From: JACJXW01 sp964418125
GTDB lineage: Bacteria > Bacteroidota > Bacteroidia > Chitinophagales > Saprospiraceae
Assembly: GCA_964418125.1 (NCBI GenBank)
Contig: CAYQKY010000004.1
Location: forward strand, 1-64,000
DNA length: 64,000 nucleotides
Reading direction: 5' to 3'
The notes beneath the pieces are model-generated. The model worked only from the letters and a program-made list of their open reading frames with translations. It ran no database searches and had not been told where the DNA came from. Below are positions 60,947-64,000 of this stretch, in pieces (within the stretch, counting starts at the first letter, position 1; each line of letters begins with the position of its first letter). A program made the position numbers and the translations under genes.

Positions 60947-61801
60947 ATGCCGCTGGACCAGATTGACGTTGACAAGTTGGAAGAGGGCCAGGGCCAGGTA
61001 GCTGGCAAAGAGATGTCTTTCCTGGAGCATCTCGAGGAATTGCGCTGGCATATCATACGTTCCCTGGTGGCCCTGTTCGGGTTTGGAATCATCCTGTTCA
61101 TCTTTCAGAAATGGCTGTTCCGGGAAGTTATCTTTGGCCCTACGGAACCGGACTTCTTCTCCTACCGTTTTGTCTGCTGGCTTTCGGAGTCAATAGGCAT
61201 GGGAGACAACCTTTGTTTTACACCGCCGGAGTTTCCCAAGATCGCTACGGGGTTCGGGGAGGCTTTTATCATCAGCATCAAGGCTTCTTTTGTGATGGGG
61301 TTCATCGTCGCTTTTCCTTATGTGCTTTGGGAGTTCTGGCGCTTCATCCAGCCGGGGCTGTACCCTAAAGAGCAGAAAGCGGCGCGCGGCATGGTGGCTA
61401 TCTGTTCTGCGCTGTTCTTGGTGGGGGTGCTTTTCGGCTACTATATCATTTCGCCTTTCGCCATCAACTTCCTCGCCGGATATGATGTTCCGGGGGTACA
61501 GAATACGCCGACGGTTTCCTCCTTTATAAACTACATGATCATGTTTACCGCTCCGGCGGGGCTGATCTTCGAGTTGCCGATCATTGTTTATTTCCTTTCC
61601 AAAATAGGCCTGGTCACTCCGGAGGGCATGAAGCAATACCGGCGCCATTCCATCATCGGAATTCTCCTGCTGGCGGCGATGATCACTCCTCCGGATGTGG
61701 TGACCCAGTTCCTGATCGGCATACCGCTCTATGTGCTGTATGAGGTCAGCATTTTAGTGTCGGCGCGGGTGAACAAAGAGAATGAAGAGGCTTTGAGATA
61801 A
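60947..61801 (+). CDS. tatC: Canonical TatC translocase subunit
   Basis: 284 aa, six transmembrane helices. Keeps the twin-arginine-signal-binding residues that the paralogue at 47173 lost: SFLEHLEELR (Glu15-type), LYPKEQKAAR (Glu103-type) and TPPDVVTQ. Both paralogues share a longer first periplasmic loop with a Cys-containing segment (FVCWLSESIG...LCFTPPEF). Exports folded proteins with RR signals. Followed 20 bp later by a small membrane protein gene. Confidence 0.95.
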   Translation: MPLDQIDVDKLEEGQGQVAGKEMSFLEHLEELRWHIIRSLVALFGFGIILFIFQKWLFREVIFGPTEPDFFSYRFVCWLSESIGMGDNLCFTPPEFPKIATGFGEAFIISIKASFVMGFIVAFPYVLWEFWRFIQPGLYPKEQKAARGMVAICSALFLVGVLFGYYIISPFAINFLAGYDVPGVQNTPTVSSFINYMIMFTAPAGLIFELPIIVYFLSKIGLVTPEGMKQYRRHSIIGILLLAAMITPPDVVTQFLIGIPLYVLYEVSILVSARVNKENEEALR

Positions 61802-61820
61802 ATTTAACGTGAGGATAGGT

Positions 61821-62273
61821 ATGTACAGAATCTCCACCAATCTGACACTGTTCTACAAAATATTCATTCCGGTCTTCTGGATCGTTTTTTTCGGCGCTAC
61901 GACGGCCGCTTCTTTTCTGTATTCCTTCGACTACGTTGGCAATATTCCCGCCTCCGGTTTTCGCATCGGCATCGCCCTCTTTTATCTTTCCGGGCTGGCG
62001 TTGCTGGCCTTTAGCCTGATGCGCCTGAAACGCGTGGAGGCCGACGAGCACTACTTCTACGTGACCAACTATTTTAAAACGGCGCGTTACCCCTTTCACA
62101 ACATCGAACAGGTGGTGGAGAGCAAATTCTTTTTATTCCGTACTGCAACCATAATTTTCAAAGAGCCGGGTATTTTTGGCAAGCGCGTCTTCTTCATCCC
62201 CAGCAACTACAGGTTCCGGGAGTTCTGGGAAATGCGGCCGGAGCTGAAGGAGCAGCTGCTGGTGGAGATCTGA
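61821..62273 (+). CDS. Small membrane protein, unknown function
   Basis: 150 aa from ATG 61821. Two transmembrane helices (about 12-32 and 47-67), then a cytoplasmic beta-rich domain (RVEADEHYFYVTNYFKTARYPFHNIEQVVESKFFL) resembling the PH-like domain of Bacteroidota membrane proteins. Near tatC, likely the same transcript (20-bp gap). Its 3' end meets porX through facing repeat arms. Confidence 0.65.
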   Translation: MYRISTNLTLFYKIFIPVFWIVFFGATTAASFLYSFDYVGNIPASGFRIGIALFYLSGLALLAFSLMRLKRVEADEHYFYVTNYFKTARYPFHNIEQVVESKFFLFRTATIIFKEPGIFGKRVFFIPSNYRFREFWEMRPELKEQLLVEI

Positions 62274-62425
62274 ATGGTTGGATGGTTATATTGCTGGATT
62301 GTTGTATGGCTATATTGTTAGGCTGTATGTGGCTGTGGGGCTAGGCGTCTATCATAAAAATGAGGATTACACCCCAATAAAGGAATTCAGCCATCTAACA
62401 ATATAACCATCTAACCATCCCTACC
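62272..62425. repeat. 8-nt-period facing arms between convergent genes (GGTTATAT family)
   Basis: Left 62272-62335: GAATGGTT GGATGGTT ATATTGCT GGATTGTT GTATGGCT ATATTGTT, starting at the stop codon TGA. Right, minus strand from the porX stop TAG: AGGTAGGG ATGGTTAG ATGGTTAT ATTGTTAG ATGGCTG. Eight-nt register from both stop codons. Shared words with 33311 and 41355. Confidence 0.78.
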
Positions 62426-63974
62426 TCGCCCTCAACCTCACCACCGGGCAGATCATCTCTTCCAGTGAGATGCCTCCGTGCTGGAAAGTATTCCGGTAGT
62501 AGTTGTTGTAATAGTTGTAGTTATTCGGGTAGAGGAAGAATTTGTCTTCCTTGGCAAAGATGAAGGTCGAGCTTACGTTGGGGCGGGGTAGTAGGGCGTC
62601 CTTGGGGTCCCGTACATCGAGCACATCGCGGCGTTCGTACTGCAGGTTGCGGCCCACCTTGTAGCGCAGGTTGGTGGTCGTCTCGCGGTCGCCCACCACC
62701 TTGGAGGGGGTGTTGACGCGGATGGTGCCGTGGTCGGTGGTCACGAAGAGCTGAACGCCCCGTTCGGTGGCGCGTTGCAGGGCCTGCCAGAGCGGAGAGT
62801 TCTCGAACCAGGAGCGGGTCAGGGAGCGATAGGCCTTTTCGTCGCCGGCCAGTTCTTTGAGGACTTCCATTTCCGTGCGGGCGTGCGACAGCATGTCAAT
62901 GAAGTTGTAAACGATAACGGTGAGGTCGTTTTGCAGGTAGTTGAGGATGTTGTCCTGTACCTGTTTGGCATGGTTGACGTTGGTAACTTTCACATAATCG
63001 AAGCGGATATCCTTTCGGAAGGTACGGCCGACATTTTCCGTCAGCAGCTCGTGCTCATACAGGTTCTTTCCTCCTTCATCATTATCGTTCTTCCACCACT
63101 GAGGATAGTGTTTTTCGATCTCGGCGGGCATCATGCCGGCAAAGATGGCATTCCGGCTATACTGAGTGGAAGTAGGCAGTATGCTGTAAAAGAAATCTTC
63201 ATCTTCCACCCGGTAGAGTTCGGTAAGGATGGGCTCGATCATTTTCCACTGATCGTAGCGCAGGTTGTCGAGCAACAACAAGACGGTCGGCGCCTGGTCA
63301 TCCAGCTGGGGAAATATTTTTGAGCGCAGCAGGTTGTTCGACATAACAGGGCCGGAGCCATGCTGCACCCAGTTGAGGTAATTCTTGGTGACATACCTGG
63401 AAAACTCTGCATTGGCCTCACTTTTCTGCGAAGAAAGGATGTCGCTCATTCCCACGGAGTTCGAATCATCGATCTTTATTTCCCAACCGATGATCTTGCG
63501 GTAGACGTCGACCCACTCCTCGTAATCCAGCCCGCTGTTAATCTGCATAAAGATCTGGCGGAATTCCTGCTGGTAGTCGGAGGAGGTCTTTTCCCGCACC
63601 AGCCGTTTATTATCGATGATCTTTTTGAGGGTCAGCAGGATCTGGTTTGGGTTGACCGGTTTGATGAGGTAATCGGTGATCTGGGAACCGAGAGCTTCCT
63701 CCATAACGTTTTCCGCCTCGTTTTTGGTGATCATTACCACCGGCAGATGGGGTTTCTGGCTCTTGATCTTGGAGAGGGTTTCCAGTCCGGTGATCCCGGG
63801 CATACTTTCGTCGAGGAAGACGACGTCGATGTCTCCGTTGGTTTCGCATTCCTCCAGGGCATCATGCCCGTTGGTAACGGTAATGACGTCATACCCTTTC
63901 TTTTCGAGGAACATCAGCTGGGGTTTGAGCAGGTCAATCTCATCATCTGCCCATAGAATTGTAATTTTATCCAT
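62421..63974 (-). CDS. porX: PorX-type response regulator with PglZ domain
   Basis: 517 aa. Receiver domain 1-120 with phosphoacceptor Asp55 (VVFLDESMPG), acidic D10-D11 and Lys in the conserved late position. A linker helix (125-200) is followed by a PglZ phosphatase-like domain (about 210-517) with VLLLLDNLRYDQWKMIEPIL, FVTTDHGTIRVNTPSKV and a C-terminal GGISLEEMICPVV. In Porphyromonas and relatives PorX controls type IX secretion genes and has alkaline-phosphatase-like activity on cyclic oligonucleotides. Its sensor partner PorY is not in the window. Confidence 0.95.
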   Translation of the reverse strand: MDKITILWADDEIDLLKPQLMFLEKKGYDVITVTNGHDALEECETNGDIDVVFLDESMPGITGLETLSKIKSQKPHLPVVMITKNEAENVMEEALGSQITDYLIKPVNPNQILLTLKKIIDNKRLVREKTSSDYQQEFRQIFMQINSGLDYEEWVDVYRKIIGWEIKIDDSNSVGMSDILSSQKSEANAEFSRYVTKNYLNWVQHGSGPVMSNNLLRSKIFPQLDDQAPTVLLLLDNLRYDQWKMIEPILTELYRVEDEDFFYSILPTSTQYSRNAIFAGMMPAEIEKHYPQWWKNDNDEGGKNLYEHELLTENVGRTFRKDIRFDYVKVTNVNHAKQVQDNILNYLQNDLTVIVYNFIDMLSHARTEMEVLKELAGDEKAYRSLTRSWFENSPLWQALQRATERGVQLFVTTDHGTIRVNTPSKVVGDRETTTNLRYKVGRNLQYERRDVLDVRDPKDALLPRPNVSSTFIFAKEDKFFLYPNNYNYYNNYYRNTFQHGGISLEEMICPVVRLRAR

Positions 63975-64000
63975 CAGGTTTTTTTGTTTTTATGCTCAGT

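Overview
The window looks like a chromosomal segment of a gliding-type Bacteroidota bacterium, most likely of the Saprospirales/Lewinella type. The evidence is type IX secretion and gliding genes (gldB, gldM, gldN, a PorX-type REC-PglZ regulator), secreted proteins with type IX sorting domains and SprB repeats, TAnnTTTG promoter boxes, and a moderately high GC content for this phylum. No prophage, plasmid, rRNA, tRNA or CRISPR array was seen. Family names come from recognising motifs by eye, because no database search was possible.

Layout. 0-8.5 kb: a secreted thioredoxin-TPR protein, an integral membrane protein, an AT-hook DNA-binding protein, an outer-membrane barrel and a giant beta-helix/SprB adhesin, with two palindromic intergenic elements. 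8.6-16.8 kb: rpsT, a PaaE-like reductase with a TetR regulator, lipA, a DUF7033-type deacetylase, upp, and an acidic curlin-like amyloid protein. 17-24.6 kb: a TPR lipoprotein, a LamG/type B sorting-domain protein, YbaB, a long acyl-CoA dehydrogenase behind a duplicated operator, and a PAS-UbiA fusion. 24.6-25.9 kb: a RAYT transposase tightly framed by REP palindrome pairs. 26-36.8 kb: mostly metabolic single genes (hydrolase, GNAT, E2-like acyltransferase, quinoprotein dehydrogenase with a haem site, CoA-binding protein, amidohydrolase, hutI) and a thioredoxin-SPOR protein. 36.9-44.1 kb: an XRE regulator, an ECF sigma factor, a leaderless subtilase-SPOR protein, a large foldback palindrome, a methyltransferase, a rhomboid protease, tdk and nadC. 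45-53.2 kb: a porin-like barrel, gldB, a divergent tatC paralogue, tatA, DUF937, and a wHTH-centred membrane-protein cluster with a repeated operator. 53.2-64 kb: a LamG protein, an Fn3/type A sorting-domain protein, a CaCA exchanger, gldN and gldM (without gldK or gldL), a canonical tatC, and porX.

The strongest unexplained signal is a family of intergenic repeat arrays with a 7- or 8-nt period. They begin at or just after stop codons, often as facing arms between convergent genes. At nadC and hutI the repeat word runs into the last codons of the gene. Unrelated loci share the same small vocabularies, and the arms are partly complementary, so they may act as 3'-end RNA hairpins or bidirectional terminators. 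Other leads are the tatC paralogue that has lost its signal-peptide-binding residues, the curlin-like protein with nine 24-residue repeats, the nested 413-bp palindrome, and two sets of duplicated operator-like sites.
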